Numbered from the stretch's first letter, positions 55,169-63,143 are shown. The stretch: 64,000 bases of DNA from Sulfurimonas lithotrophica (GCF_009258225.1 NZ_CP043617.1:248001-312000); one strand, 5' to 3'. Numbers and translations are program-made. The notes: generated by a model from the letters alone, not told the origin.

Positions 55169-55326
55169 TTATTTAACCTTTCTCCTCTTGGTTTCATTTT
55201 TACATCTACATCTTCAAACATTTTATCTCCAAAGCTTTTAACACCTAAAGTTCCGCCTATCATTAAAATGATAACAAGAGTAAGAAAAATAAGTGCAACG
55301 CCAAAACGTTTTAAAAAAGCAATCAT
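55165..55326 (-). CDS. Very small membrane protein (53 aa)
   Basis: An ORF starting MIAFLKRFGVALIFL and ending KPRGERLNK. One membrane helix (about 9-27) is followed by a charged tail. Its start and stop both form ATGA overlaps with the flanking genes, strong evidence for translation, and AAAGAGG-like purine-rich sequence precedes the next start. Probably a subunit or assembly factor of a membrane complex. Confidence 0.7.
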   Translation of the reverse strand: MIAFLKRFGVALIFLTLVIILMIGGTLGVKSFGDKMFEDVDVKMKPRGERLNK

Positions 55327-55718
55327 TTAGTTACTTCCGGTACATCATCCAATATATGTTCTATACATCTTGAAGTGTGAAAGCTCCTTGTATGATTATC
55401 CGAAACAAATTCATCGCCTTCAAGTCTCCATTCTAATTCTTTAGATATCAAAACCGAACGAGATATGGTTCTTTGCATTTTGTTTTCACAAATTACTGTT
55501 TCACCGTTATTAAATATCTCTTTAACACCGGCCATTCTTTTAGTAGTTATATAGAAGTGAGAACCTATCATTATAATTAAAAATCCACTTACCAAAATCA
55601 TTCCACGTTTAAATGCAACACGCGGTACAAAATCTCTAGTTGTTACAAAAGCCGTAACAGCGAGTATAAAAAGACCTATTACTATATATGCAATTTCTAG
55701 CTCAAAAAAAAGTTCCAT
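55323..55718 (-). CDS. Membrane protein of unknown function (131 aa)
   Basis: Two N-terminal membrane segments (IAYIVIGLFILAVTAFV and GMILVSGFLIIMIGSHFYI) and a soluble domain with two cysteines (VICENK, SRCIEHIL). No family recognised. It starts 8 nt after the siroheme decarboxylase homologue. Confidence 0.7.
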   Translation of the reverse strand: MELFFELEIAYIVIGLFILAVTAFVTTRDFVPRVAFKRGMILVSGFLIIMIGSHFYITTKRMAGVKEIFNNGETVICENKMQRTISRSVLISKELEWRLEGDEFVSDNHTRSFHTSRCIEHILDDVPEVTK

Positions 55719-55726
55719 TTTTATCC

Positions 55727-56725
55727 TTATTTATATTTTTCTTCCCAAGCTTCAAAAGCCGGTGTAAAGTATTCTATACGAACCTTTTTAAATTCACGTG
55801 AACTATAAAGAGGCATATATGATCGGTTCTCTATCTCCTTAGACATCTCTTCTATGATAGAGTTTGTTTCATCCGTAGTTTTGCCGTGAACCATGGTAAA
55901 AAGATTATATGGCCAATTTTGGTATTTAGGACGAAGGTAACAGTGGCTTACTGCGGAGAATGCAGCAGCTTTTTCTCCGATATCTTCACCTTTTTTACCT
56001 TCATCTACATCCCATACAACCATGGCATTAGCGTTAAAGCCAGCTTTACGGTGATTTAATATAGATGCAAAACGTCTCATTATACCCGCATCTTGAAGCT
56101 CTTGCAATACTTCAAAAAATCTATCATATGATATATTTAGTTGATCTACTATATTTTTAAAAGGCTCACCGGTAATTTCTATATCATATTGAGCCATGCG
56201 GATAATATCGTGATGCAAAGGTGTTAGCTCTATATCTTTATGTACTACTTTTTTAACTTCTTCTTTTTTCTCGTCTTTTCCGGTTGTATTTAGTTTTACG
56301 TTGATTTTAAACAGTTTAAGTGTAGGAAGCATAATATAATCATCTGCATTTGTTAGTTTAGCTAACACTTCGAGAGTCTTTTCTAATCCGAATTTGCTAT
56401 CAGGTGCAACTGCCAATGTGAACCAAATATTAAAATCATGGTTTCTCTCATAATTATGTGAAATACCAGGATGAGAATTTATAATTTTAACGGCAGAATT
56501 GATAAGTTCAGGTTTAACTTTAAATGCTACCAGAGACGACTTATATCCTAGCCTCTTGGTGTCAAATATAGCAGATGTTTGACGAATAATTTTATTCTTT
56601 TTTTCTTCCTTTAGGATGTTTAAAACTTCATCTTCACTTATACCGAGTTCATCTGCTATTACTGCAAACGGTTTAGCAACCAATGGAAATTTTTTTTGAA
56701 TCCTTGATAGTATTTCATCTTTCAT
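55727..56725 (-). CDS. Fused siroheme decarboxylase homologue (AhbAB/NirDL-GH type)
   Basis: 332 residues made of two homologous Lrp/AsnC-type halves (about 1-150 and 165-332), each with a winged helix (ADELGISEDEVLNILKEE; VDQLNISYDRFFEVLQEL) and a RAM-like domain. NirDLGH and AhbAB proteins of this type decarboxylate siroheme on the route to haem d1 or haem, and the second half has HCYLRPKYQNWPYNLFTMVHG resembling their catalytic region. Both halves in one chain is the notable point. Divergent from precorrin-2 dehydrogenase, which makes siroheme. Confidence 0.83.
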   Translation of the reverse strand: MKDEILSRIQKKFPLVAKPFAVIADELGISEDEVLNILKEEKKNKIIRQTSAIFDTKRLGYKSSLVAFKVKPELINSAVKIINSHPGISHNYERNHDFNIWFTLAVAPDSKFGLEKTLEVLAKLTNADDYIMLPTLKLFKINVKLNTTGKDEKKEEVKKVVHKDIELTPLHHDIIRMAQYDIEITGEPFKNIVDQLNISYDRFFEVLQELQDAGIMRRFASILNHRKAGFNANAMVVWDVDEGKKGEDIGEKAAAFSAVSHCYLRPKYQNWPYNLFTMVHGKTTDETNSIIEEMSKEIENRSYMPLYSSREFKKVRIEYFTPAFEAWEEKYK

Positions 56726-56772
56726 TAAAAGCCTTATTGTAATTTATATTTAAAGTTTTATTATTATACATT

Positions 56773-56786
56773 ATGATTGTAATCAA
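56773..56786 (-). promoter_or_regulatory. Imperfect Fnr-type box (13/14) in the haem d1 divergent region
   Basis: ATGATTGTAATCAA matches TTGAT-N4-ATCAA at all but the first base. It is nearer to the minus-strand gene at 56725, where TATAAA (complement of 56743-56748) lies 24 nt away. Confidence 0.5.
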
Positions 56787-56803
56787 AATTAAAATATAAG
56801 CCA

Positions 56804-56817
56804 TTGATACAAATCAA
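56804..56817 (+). promoter_or_regulatory. Fnr-type box of the precorrin-2 dehydrogenase promoter
   Basis: A perfect TTGATACAAATCAA, identical over all 14 bp to the box at 52709. TATTAT at 56841-56846 begins 23 nt downstream, so the box centre falls near -42 relative to a start near 56853. Confidence 0.75.
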
Positions 56818-56867
56818 TTATATAATTTATCAGAATATGCTATTATACTAAAAAAAGAAGGTTGCTT

Positions 56868-57446
56868 GTGGCATATTTTCCTGCGTTTTTTAAATTAGAC
56901 AATAAAAAAATTTTAATAGTCGGCGGTGGTTATATCGCTTATGAAAAATTAGATCATCTATTAGACTTCACAAAAGATATTTCCGTAATCGCATTGGAAC
57001 TCTCCGCTGATATGAAAAAATTAATTGAAACAAATAATTTAAGTTACGAACAACGTGCTTATAAAGTAGGAGATATTAAAGATTTTGCAGTTGTTATCGT
57101 TGCAGTAGATGATATACCTCTTCAAGCAGATATATTTAAAGAGTCTAAAAAATATAACTGTTTATGTAATGCAGTCGATTCGGTAGATTATTGCGACTTT
57201 ATTTTCCCTTCTTATATCAAAAAAGACGATTTAACCATAGCAGTATCTACTTCAGGTGCATCTCCTGCTATGGCAAAACGCATCAGGATGTATCTTGAAG
57301 ATACAATCCCAGACAGTGTAGGCGAGTTTTTAAAAGAGATGAAAAAGTTACGTAGCACACTTCCTAAAGGAAAAGAAAGAATGAAGATGCTTGATGAAAA
57401 AGCAAAAAAATATATACAAGGTTGGAAAAATGGTAATGAATCCTAA
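56868..57446 (+). CDS. Precorrin-2 dehydrogenase (siroheme synthase N-domain)
   Basis: About 192 residues, with an NAD-binding GGGYIAYEKL and CNAVDSVDYCDFIFPSYI, matching the Met8/CysG N-domain that oxidises precorrin-2 to sirohydrochlorin. Iron chelation then yields siroheme, the substrate of the divergent decarboxylase homologue. GTG 56868 is chosen because AAGAAGG lies 6 nt upstream; the TTG at 56862 would have no spacing. The predicted transcript start is only ~15 nt upstream. Confidence 0.88.
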   Translation: MAYFPAFFKLDNKKILIVGGGYIAYEKLDHLLDFTKDISVIALELSADMKKLIETNNLSYEQRAYKVGDIKDFAVVIVAVDDIPLQADIFKESKKYNCLCNAVDSVDYCDFIFPSYIKKDDLTIAVSTSGASPAMAKRIRMYLEDTIPDSVGEFLKEMKKLRSTLPKGKERMKMLDEKAKKYIQGWKNGNES

Positions 57447-57813
57447 AAAAGGTTTAATGTTTGGACTGTTATTTGGATTTTTAGTTTTGGGATTTTTGGC
57501 TATGCAAAGAGCAACCCCGGAGGCTAAAGAGGATAGAATATATAAAGCTGTAATAAAATACAGTCCATATCAACTTGAAAAAAGACTCGGTGGTTTAACT
57601 ATTATAAATACTGTAACAGGGACAAAAGAAAAACCGAGTGCCGCAGAGGTTCTTCTTCGTAAAGATGAACTGGATAAAAAATGGGCGAAAGAACATTTAA
57701 AAGTTGAAAATAACGATGTTATAATTCTTGGAGATAACAACCAAACTGTTGTAAAAATATTTATAGAGAATGCTAAAGAGAGAAAATTTATAAAAAGTTT
57801 TTTTGGGATTTAA
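57430..57813 (+). CDS. Membrane-anchored protein of unknown function
   Basis: About 127 residues with one N-terminal membrane segment (GLMFGLLFGFLVLGFLAM) and a charged periplasmic or cytoplasmic domain (VIKYSPYQLEKRLGGLTI). No family recognised. ATG 57430 or 57436 overlaps the preceding gene by about 15 nt, so the two are translationally coupled. The frame extends to 57391, but the upstream part is only the tail of the preceding gene read in another frame. Confidence 0.68.
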   Translation: MVMNPKKGLMFGLLFGFLVLGFLAMQRATPEAKEDRIYKAVIKYSPYQLEKRLGGLTIINTVTGTKEKPSAAEVLLRKDELDKKWAKEHLKVENNDVIILGDNNQTVVKIFIENAKERKFIKSFFGI

Positions 57814-57818
57814 GAGTA

Positions 57819-59054
57819 CTAACTCTTAAATCTAATCATATATATTATATCTTTTAAAACAAATAAGCTTCCAACTGATAAAAAGCTAACTCCGCTATAA
57901 AAAATTTCATTTGATGCAAACAATATCCCTGCAGTAGATATAATAATACCTAAGGCATTAAGCCAAAACTGAAGATTTGCACTCTTTTGAGGAATCATAT
58001 CTGCAAGCATAGGGACTTTTTCTTTTCCTACAAGCGGTGAAAATCTTTCATACCATACTAAAAAAGGTACTATTTTATATAGATGTCCGATAATTAAAAA
58101 ACTAACGTATCCACCAATTAGTAACCATCCTATAGAGATAATAAGATTCTCACTCGGAATTAAAAGATATAACATTGCTAAAATTAAAGCTGCAAGTAAA
58201 GATATATAAGAAAAAATAAGCGATATAAAATATATGTCATTTTCGATTCTAACTCTTTTTTTATATATAATATATACTTGGTAAAAGTATAATGTAGATG
58301 CAATAATGCTTAGGATATATCCTATAGTATCTAAAATAGCAATATCAAGTATGGGAGACAAAGTTATAGAAGTAACTCCTAGGGATAATGTAAGTAGTGC
58401 ACTTTTAACATAGTCCCAGCTAAAACCGTGGGAGAGCCAAAACATAGGTAGTAGAATTAAACTCATACCCATAATCGTTACACCGACATAACCTACAAAT
58501 ACTAAAAATATATGTGCATGAAGTAAAGCTGGTATATCTACAACGATAACACCGGCATATCCTAATGCCATTATTATTCCAAATATCATACCTACAGCTA
58601 AAAAAATATTTGCTATAAGTACACTAATTATTACAAAGTTATATTTTTCAACCTTTTTAATTGTTAAAAATGTCTCAAATAAAAATACTGATAATGCTAT
58701 TAAAACGGTAAGTCCGCCAAAGGGCAATAGTATAGGTACAAAAACAAAACCTATAGCCATCAAAATTGTTCCGATTAAAAGAAGAGGATATATTATGTAG
58801 TATAAATCAACTGCAAAATGACCGACTTCAAGTACTACAGGAACAAGTTGAGCCATTGCACCGAAAATTACCATCATTACAAAACCGAGTAAAAAAAGAT
58901 GCACCCATGCAAGTAGATTAGGTTCTACACTTTGAATCGTTGTAGTATCAAAGGTAAAAAGTAAAAAAGTGCTAAGAACGAAAACAACAGCACCTATAAT
59001 AAAGTATGGTGCTATAAGTTTAAACGGCGGTGCAAAATCAGTTGATACTGCCAA
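57819..59054 (-). CDS. Polytopic membrane protein, haem-copper oxidase I/NnrS-like
   Basis: 411 residues with about twelve membrane segments. Repeated His in membrane helices (AWVHLFLLGFVMMVIFGAM, ALLHAHIFLVFVGYVG) and the loop HLYKIVPFLVWYERFSPLVG are reminiscent of cytochrome oxidase subunit I relatives and NnrS. It may bind haem, but the copper ligands of real oxidases are not apparent. TTG start, 7 nt after the DUF2249-like gene, so part of that operon. Confidence 0.65.
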   Translation of the reverse strand: MAVSTDFAPPFKLIAPYFIIGAVVFVLSTFLLFTFDTTTIQSVEPNLLAWVHLFLLGFVMMVIFGAMAQLVPVVLEVGHFAVDLYYIIYPLLLIGTILMAIGFVFVPILLPFGGLTVLIALSVFLFETFLTIKKVEKYNFVIISVLIANIFLAVGMIFGIIMALGYAGVIVVDIPALLHAHIFLVFVGYVGVTIMGMSLILLPMFWLSHGFSWDYVKSALLTLSLGVTSITLSPILDIAILDTIGYILSIIASTLYFYQVYIIYKKRVRIENDIYFISLIFSYISLLAALILAMLYLLIPSENLIISIGWLLIGGYVSFLIIGHLYKIVPFLVWYERFSPLVGKEKVPMLADMIPQKSANLQFWLNALGIIISTAGILFASNEIFYSGVSFLSVGSLFVLKDIIYMIRFKS

Positions 59055-59061
59055 AGTTTAT

Positions 59062-59403
59062 TTATCCGTTACAAGTATTTGAGGCAAAATCAGTAGTAGC
59101 CTCTGCACCGTCTTTTCTGGTAAAAACGACTTTTACGTTTCCGTTATCAAGATCCTGAATAACATAGTTAAATTCAGCATCTATTTTTGGAAATAAACCA
59201 CCCGGAGATTTATGATTAATCATAACAAGTGCACTGTTTTCATCAAGCAGTCTAAGACCTGCCATAGCATTTACCATAGGATCCGGCGGTGTACACATAC
59301 TAGTATCGAACTGATAAACATCCACACCTTCATTTGTATATTTGAAAAAATCAACAGTAGAACCTGCAACATCTATTTTTTGAGCATCATTAGGTAAACT
59401 CAT
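59062..59403 (-). CDS. DUF2249-like protein
   Basis: 113 residues; DTSMCTPPDPMVNAMAGLRLL and NHKSPGGLFPKIDAEF resemble the DUF2249/TusA-like fold. The conserved Cys (MCTPPDP) takes the place of the sulfur-carrier Cys, so sulfur or metal chemistry is possible. It sits between a SufT-like gene and the polytopic membrane gene. Confidence 0.68.
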   Translation of the reverse strand: MSLPNDAQKIDVAGSTVDFFKYTNEGVDVYQFDTSMCTPPDPMVNAMAGLRLLDENSALVMINHKSPGGLFPKIDAEFNYVIQDLDNGNVKVVFTRKDGAEATTDFASNTCNG

Positions 59404-59427
59404 TTTTTATCCTTTTATTATTTTAAA

Positions 59428-59733
59428 TTACATTCCGCCAAGTTTTGCTTTTACTTCATCTGTTGCCATGGATATGTTCCACTCAGGCTCCCAAACAAGT
59501 TCCACATCAGCTTCTGCTACACTAGGCAGTTCTCTCAAAACAGCCTCTTTTACCCATTGCACAATCATTTGATGAAGAGGACAAGCTTTCGTACTTAAAG
59601 TCATAGTTACTAAAACCTTCATATCTTCATCACATGTTGCATCGTATATTAGTCCCATTTCGACAAGGTTAAACCCGACTTCCGGATCATTAACGGTTGA
59701 AACAGCTTTAAAAATTTGCTCTTTTGTTACCAT
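59428..59733 (-). CDS. SufT/PaaD-like Fe-S maturation protein (DUF59)
   Basis: 101 residues of the MIP18/DUF59 fold. NDPEVGFNLVEMGLIYD and TLSTKACPLHQMIVQWV are characteristic, including the conserved Cys. Members help insert Fe-S clusters in target proteins. It opens the operon with the DUF2249-like and membrane genes, downstream of a perfect Fnr-type box. Leader ~18 nt, AAGG near the ATG. Confidence 0.86.
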   Translation of the reverse strand: MVTKEQIFKAVSTVNDPEVGFNLVEMGLIYDATCDEDMKVLVTMTLSTKACPLHQMIVQWVKEAVLRELPSVAEADVELVWEPEWNISMATDEVKAKLGGM

Positions 59734-59786
59734 AAATTAGTGCCTTATTTTTGAGAGATTATAACTAAGAGGATATACAAAGGTCT

Positions 59787-59800
59787 TTGATATATATCAA
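59787..59800 (-). promoter_or_regulatory. Fnr-type box of the SufT-like operon
   Basis: TTGATATATATCAA is a perfect palindromic box. On the minus strand TATAAT (complement of 59758-59763) begins 23 nt away, giving a centre near -42. The box contains the TGA stop of the upstream MFS gene. Confidence 0.75.
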
Positions 59801-61002
59801 TCTTTTAGTTTTAATGAGAAGTAAAATGAAAAAAGTAACAAAATTATTGTGAAAATGTATAAAAATGTGTATCCAAACAGGTGCAACAAGATTCCGCCAA
59901 AGAAAGAGAAAAATATTCCAAAGGAGACTATATTTATATGCAAGGCTACATATACGGGTCTTTTATCTTCGGGGGCAATAGAGAGCATCAAGTTCCCGGA
60001 TGCTATACGGTTTCCGTCGATTGCCGCTCCGATTAGAAAAAAGATTAACATATATTCAAAAAGCGTAGATGCACTAAATGCTATAGTTATAGCAGAGATT
60101 AAAAATATAATAGATATGTTTGTCGTAAGTTTGTTTAAACCTCTTGAACTTAATGCTCCCCATAAAAAATTACTAAGTATCGCTCCCGCCATTTGGGTCG
60201 TTATTAAACTTCCTATTGCTACACCGTCCAGATCTATTTTGTTTTGCGCATCCAAGATTATAAATGGTAATGACAGTAAGTAGCCGTAAGCTAAAAAAAA
60301 TGTTTTAAGTTGGTTTTGTAGTTTTTTGTCCGTTTTTAAGATGCCCAGTGCATTTTGTAAAAACAGGCTAAATTTTTTTTCTCTCTTTGATACTTTTTCT
60401 TTTTTTGGCTCATCAATAAGTGCAAATGAGATATAACCCGCTGCCATAATAAATGAACTTATAATAAATAAAATTCCAAAACTAAGGGGTGCATCATATG
60501 TATGTAGTATATATCCGGCAAGTGAACCGCTTAGCAGTCCTCCAAGTCCGCTAAAAAATTGTCTGTAAGACATAGTTTTACCGCGAAATTTATGGGTAAA
60601 TATTTTTGCGATTATATCTTTAAAATAGATTGCTCCAAATCCGGCACTAAAGGAAAAGAAAAATAAACCAATCCCTATACAAAATAGTGTAAATGTCGGA
60701 TAATCATCACCGAAAATAATGATATTTACACCAATTAAAAACCATGATATAAAGCGTATAAAAAAGACACGGCGTATATATGGCATCATATATTCATAGC
60801 TTTGTGCTTTAAATGCTGCAAAAAGCTGAACGAGTATTGCACCGCCCCTTAGAAGTGCTGCAAAAAAACCTACAAGGATAGAACTGCCCCCGAAATAATT
60901 AACTATAAGGGGCAGTATAGTTGAAGGTTCTGCTATAGTAGTACCGATACTTAGAAAAAAACCATGTGAAATATTTTTTACATGGTTTGAATTTTTATCC
61001 AT
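59797..61002 (-). CDS. MFS transporter
   Basis: 401 residues with twelve membrane segments and the loop FRGKTMSYRQFFSGLGGLLSG between helices, typical of major facilitator proteins. Substrate unknown; nitrite/nitrate carriers have different signatures, which I do not see. It overlaps the TrpD-like gene by 8 nt. Confidence 0.82.
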   Translation of the reverse strand: MDKNSNHVKNISHGFFLSIGTTIAEPSTILPLIVNYFGGSSILVGFFAALLRGGAILVQLFAAFKAQSYEYMMPYIRRVFFIRFISWFLIGVNIIIFGDDYPTFTLFCIGIGLFFFSFSAGFGAIYFKDIIAKIFTHKFRGKTMSYRQFFSGLGGLLSGSLAGYILHTYDAPLSFGILFIISSFIMAAGYISFALIDEPKKEKVSKREKKFSLFLQNALGILKTDKKLQNQLKTFFLAYGYLLSLPFIILDAQNKIDLDGVAIGSLITTQMAGAILSNFLWGALSSRGLNKLTTNISIIFLISAITIAFSASTLFEYMLIFFLIGAAIDGNRIASGNLMLSIAPEDKRPVYVALHINIVSFGIFFSFFGGILLHLFGYTFLYIFTIILLLFSFYFSLKLKD

Positions 61003-61891
61003 TTAAAAGCTCAAAGCCCTCATCTATGCTTTTTACTTTTTGGGCTATAAAAAGATATATGGCTGCATTTAGTTTAGCTAGTTTTATAAACTCTTCACTA
61101 GGATTTTTAATCTGATTTAGAGATTCTTCAAAACTTATTTCATCCCAGGACTTTGTATAGTTTATTCCATAATATGCAGGATCAATTATAAATTCATCAG
61201 TTCCACTCTCACTACCTATCCACATTCTACCTTTGCTAAAAAGCTCAGGTGTACCTTCATTCCCTTGTATAAGTGCAAACCTTTTATATCTGTCTGAAAA
61301 TATTTCAACATATTTTTTTACATATGGTTTATGAAATACACCTGTAATTGCAAAATCACTTTTAGCCACGTGTGGCAGTTTTTCTATAGTATTAAAAGCA
61401 GTTCTGAGTCCTAATCTCATTCTAATCTCTGTTAAATCACTCATATTTTTAAAAAAATCAGCCCTGTCAAAATATTTGATACCGTTTGGTAATTCTAAGG
61501 ATGTACAAACTTCTTTAGTTGTAATACCGTGTTTTGCAGGTTGAAGTTCATCACCGATTACAATTAAATCTAAACCTGAGTTTTCAAGCTCTTTAGCTAC
61601 AAGAGGAAAAATATACGGATTTCTCCTTTTTCCGTCAAACGGATAACCAAGTTCTATAGAATCGGGAATTTCAGTATATTTTATTAGTTCATCGCAAGCA
61701 TTGAGTGCCCCTCTAAATTCATCTACCGTTTCAGGTTTAAGTCTCCATCCAAGTAAAAAAGCCGATATTTGTTCTGGATGAACGGATTGTTCGAGTATCT
61801 GTTTCATCATATCTATAGATTCTTCATATGTTAAATCTCTATTGCCTTTTGGTCCTGTTCCGACTGCATGTATATACTTTCTAAAACTCAT
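60995..61891 (-). CDS. TrpD-like (anthranilate phosphoribosyltransferase-related) protein
   Basis: 298 residues from ATG 61891, chosen because GAGG lies 8 nt upstream and the N-terminus then reads MSFRKYIHAVG; an upstream ATG (61924) would add an unlikely stretch. DLTYEESIDMMKQILEQSVHPEQISAFLLGWRLK follows the TrpD/YbiB N-terminal helical domain. The nucleotide-phosphoribosyl Gly-rich loop (GTGGD-like) is not visible, so it is probably a non-canonical relative, like YbiB. It shares a divergent region with the regulator gene. Confidence 0.72.
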   Translation of the reverse strand: MSFRKYIHAVGTGPKGNRDLTYEESIDMMKQILEQSVHPEQISAFLLGWRLKPETVDEFRGALNACDELIKYTEIPDSIELGYPFDGKRRNPYIFPLVAKELENSGLDLIVIGDELQPAKHGITTKEVCTSLELPNGIKYFDRADFFKNMSDLTEIRMRLGLRTAFNTIEKLPHVAKSDFAITGVFHKPYVKKYVEIFSDRYKRFALIQGNEGTPELFSKGRMWIGSESGTDEFIIDPAYYGINYTKSWDEISFEESLNQIKNPSEEFIKLAKLNAAIYLFIAQKVKSIDEGFELLNG

Positions 61892-61980
61892 AATATACCT
61901 CATAAAAAAAATATTAAACATCATATAATTACTTAACTTAACTTACACTATAGATTTACTTAAACTTAAAAAATAAATTA

Positions 61981-61986
61981 TATAAT
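61981..61986 (+). promoter_or_regulatory. -10 of the crp/fnr gene, leaderless
   Basis: TATAAT ends exactly 6 nt before the ATG at 61993, so transcription should start at the start codon. No Shine-Dalgarno is present. Upstream, ACTTAACTTAACTTA contains overlapping CTTAA direct repeats (61931-61945), a possible operator. Confidence 0.6.
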
Positions 61987-61992
61987 GTTCCC

Positions 61993-62622
61993 ATGAAAAC
62001 TCAACTACAAAATATAGTTCTTTTTGATAATCTGGATGAAGAAACAATCCTAAACATTGAGAGCTTTACAACTGAACATAAAGCAAGTAAAGATGAACTT
62101 CTGTTTTATGAAGGCGATGATTCTAAATACTTATATCTTTTAACAAAAGGCATAGTAAAACTTTATAAAACTTCATCTCAACATAAAGAGATAGTTTTAA
62201 AATATTTTAATTCCAACGAATTAATAGGTGAAGTTGCAAATTTTGAACATATACCTTATCCGGCTACTGCTAAAGCTTATACAGATGTCGAGTATTTAAA
62301 AATAGATTTTGACAAATTAAAAGAGGTAATTTTAACATCACCTGTTTTATCTCTTAGAATGCTTACATCTTTAATATATAAAATAAAAAATTTAGAAAAT
62401 CTAATATCTACAAACTTGGTTTTAGATTCTAAAGAGAGAATAGCTAAATATCTTTATTCTCATTCCGAAGATTTTTTTGAAACCAAAAATATTATAATTG
62501 CCGAGGTACTTGGAGTTTCTCCTGAAACATTGTCTAGAATTTTAAAGTTTTTTAAAGATGAAGATATCATAGATGTCAAAGATAAAAAGATAGATAAACA
62601 AAGACTTGAAGAATATTTTTAG
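61993..62622 (+). CDS. Crp/Fnr regulator with Fnr-type recognition helix (DNR/NnrR-like)
   Basis: 209 residues: a sensory beta-barrel (about 10-120; LFYEGDDSKYLYLLTKGIVKL), dimer helix and winged helix. There is no cysteine, so no Fnr Fe-S cluster. The recognition helix is GVSPETLSRIL, with E-x-x-S-R as in Fnr, which reads TTGAT-N4-ATCAA. Dnr and NnrR proteins of this form sense nitric oxide through haem. Boxes of that type flank several operons within 10 kb. Predicted leaderless. A hairpin follows. Confidence 0.88.
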   Translation: MKTQLQNIVLFDNLDEETILNIESFTTEHKASKDELLFYEGDDSKYLYLLTKGIVKLYKTSSQHKEIVLKYFNSNELIGEVANFEHIPYPATAKAYTDVEYLKIDFDKLKEVILTSPVLSLRMLTSLIYKIKNLENLISTNLVLDSKERIAKYLYSHSEDFFETKNIIIAEVLGVSPETLSRILKFFKDEDIIDVKDKKIDKQRLEEYF

Positions 62623-62635
62623 AGAATTATTTATA

Positions 62636-62670
62636 TACAACTTGATTTAAATATATTTAATCAAGTTGTA
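62636..62670. terminator. Convergent terminator hairpin
   Basis: TACAACTTGATT and AATCAAGTTGTA form a perfect 12-bp stem with an 11-nt loop, between the regulator (+) and the lipoprotein gene (-). It probably ends both transcripts. Confidence 0.7.
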
Positions 62671-62683
62671 TAAAATAGTTTAT

Positions 62684-63085
62684 TTAGTGTCCAGATGAAT
62701 TTTTCTCAGCTTCATCTTCTATAGCATCACGTAAATCTGAAATATCAGAATCAGAAGTTTCACTTCCTTTTTCAAATTCAATACATCTTTCACGCTCAAA
62801 GAATTTTAAAGTAGCAGAGTACGTTGTGTCTCCGTCAATTTTTTCAGCTATTACTCTATCGCTTTTGAATTTTGTTATGCTCCAGCCAGAATTTTTAGCA
62901 GCACTCTCGACAATCTCTTCTAAAGAATTTTTATTACTATTATCAAGATATAAAGTACCCTCGGGATGTTTTTCTTTTTCTACTGAAATACCTGCAGATG
63001 TATTCGGCGAAGCTCCAATACAACCAGTTAAAAATACAAATGGGACAGCTAAGATTAAAGCGACAGACATAAAACCTTTTTTCAT
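62684..63085 (-). CDS. Small lipoprotein of unknown function
   Basis: 133 residues with a signal peptide ending in a lipobox (FLTGC), so lipid-anchored. The mature part is a small alpha/beta domain (SLEEIVESAAKNSGWSITKF, TTYSATLKFFERERCIEF) followed by an acidic end. No family recognised. AAGGAG precedes the ATG. A near-consensus Fnr-type box lies 59 nt upstream of its ATG. Confidence 0.75.
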   Translation of the reverse strand: MKKGFMSVALILAVPFVFLTGCIGASPNTSAGISVEKEKHPEGTLYLDNSNKNSLEEIVESAAKNSGWSITKFKSDRVIAEKIDGDTTYSATLKFFERERCIEFEKGSETSDSDISDLRDAIEDEAEKNSSGH

Positions 63086-63143
63086 TACACACTCCTTAAG
63101 TTTAAAAGTAATTATATGATATAATAACGCTCATAAAAAGGAA

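Noticed and set aside
57391-57429. Upstream extension of the small membrane protein
   Set aside because: It reads the tail of precorrin-2 dehydrogenase in another frame; the ATGs at 57430/57436 give a normal membrane-anchor N-terminus.
59849-60283. 144-codon frame antisense to the MFS gene
   Set aside because: No ribosome-binding site, and the sequence is fully explained by the MFS protein with its twelve membrane segments.
62642-62664. TTGAT...ATCAA pair in the hairpin after crp/fnr
   Set aside because: Half-sites are far more than 4 nt apart and belong to a 12-bp stem between convergent genes, so a terminator explains them.
62826-63119. Frame antisense to the lipoprotein gene
   Set aside because: The lipoprotein has a signal peptide, lipobox and AAGGAG; the opposite frame has none of these.
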